From Limnephilus marmoratus (lineage: Eukaryota > Arthropoda > Insecta > Trichoptera > Limnephilidae), in NCBI GenBank assembly GCA_917880885.1, contig OU862917.1, positions 50,328,727-50,392,726 on the forward strand: 64,000 bases of DNA, in the 5' to 3' direction. This document shows positions 63,992 through 64,000 of the stretch, piece after piece. The position numbers and the translations under genes are program-made. The first letter of the stretch is position 1, and each line of letters starts with the position of its first letter. The notes beneath the pieces were generated by a model. The model was not told the DNA's origin. It saw nothing but the letters and a program-made list of their open reading frames with translations, and did no database searches.

Positions 63992-64000
63992 TGACATACA

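Overview
The window looks like intergenic DNA from an animal nuclear genome, most likely an insect. It is AT-rich, has no convincing host gene, and is packed with mobile elements of every major class. The insect reading rests on RTE- and jockey/CR1-type LINEs, mariner and hAT relics, a tRNA-derived SINE and a (TTAGG)n-like array. I cannot settle the order (Lepidoptera and Hemiptera are both plausible). Nothing prokaryotic, no CRISPR array and no operon is present.

Layout. 0.2-1 kb: large nested palindromes. 1.2-1.6 kb: first of three copies of a short element with 9-bp target duplications. 2.0-2.7 kb: hAT-like non-autonomous element. 3.2-5.6 kb: two copies of a LINE with a (GTTA)n tail, in opposite orientation, each with target-site duplications. 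6.7-13.3 kb: tRNA SINE, LINE tails, palindromic elements and nested MITEs. 13.3-19.5 kb: mostly low-information DNA with palindromes, plus a higher-GC patch at about 14.6-15.3 kb. 19.5-22.5 kb: hAT MITE, a 1.1-kb minisatellite and LINE fragments. 23-37 kb: scattered relics, a hAT inserted in a SINE and an 18-bp minisatellite.

The centrepiece is a complete 9.02-kb Ty3/gypsy retrotransposon at 37782-46804. It has 1046-bp LTRs with no difference I could see, a 4-bp duplication (ATAG), PBS, PPT, intact gag and intact pol. Pol lies in the -1 frame relative to gag. A canonical A AAA AAC slippery heptamer ends directly at the gag stop codon, and a hand-foldable stem lies 8 nt downstream. The element sits inside an older SINE copy. 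It is the only plausibly active unit in the window.

46.8-64 kb holds nested elements. A TTA-flanked inverted-repeat transposon carries a perfect 234-bp tandem duplication and a mariner-type MITE. A mariner relic is interrupted by a LINE carrying a 402-codon RT fragment. Another LINE has a broken RT. A third (GTTA)n-tailed LINE copy has a TTAGG-like array in its tail. Further SINE copies, perfect hairpins and an RTE-type pol remnant reach the right edge.

The genes do not form a pathway. The autonomous coding sequences (gypsy gag-pol, LINE RTs) are mobility genes, and the short elements are probably parasites of such machinery. All boundaries, repeats and folds were read by eye; no alignment or database search was run.
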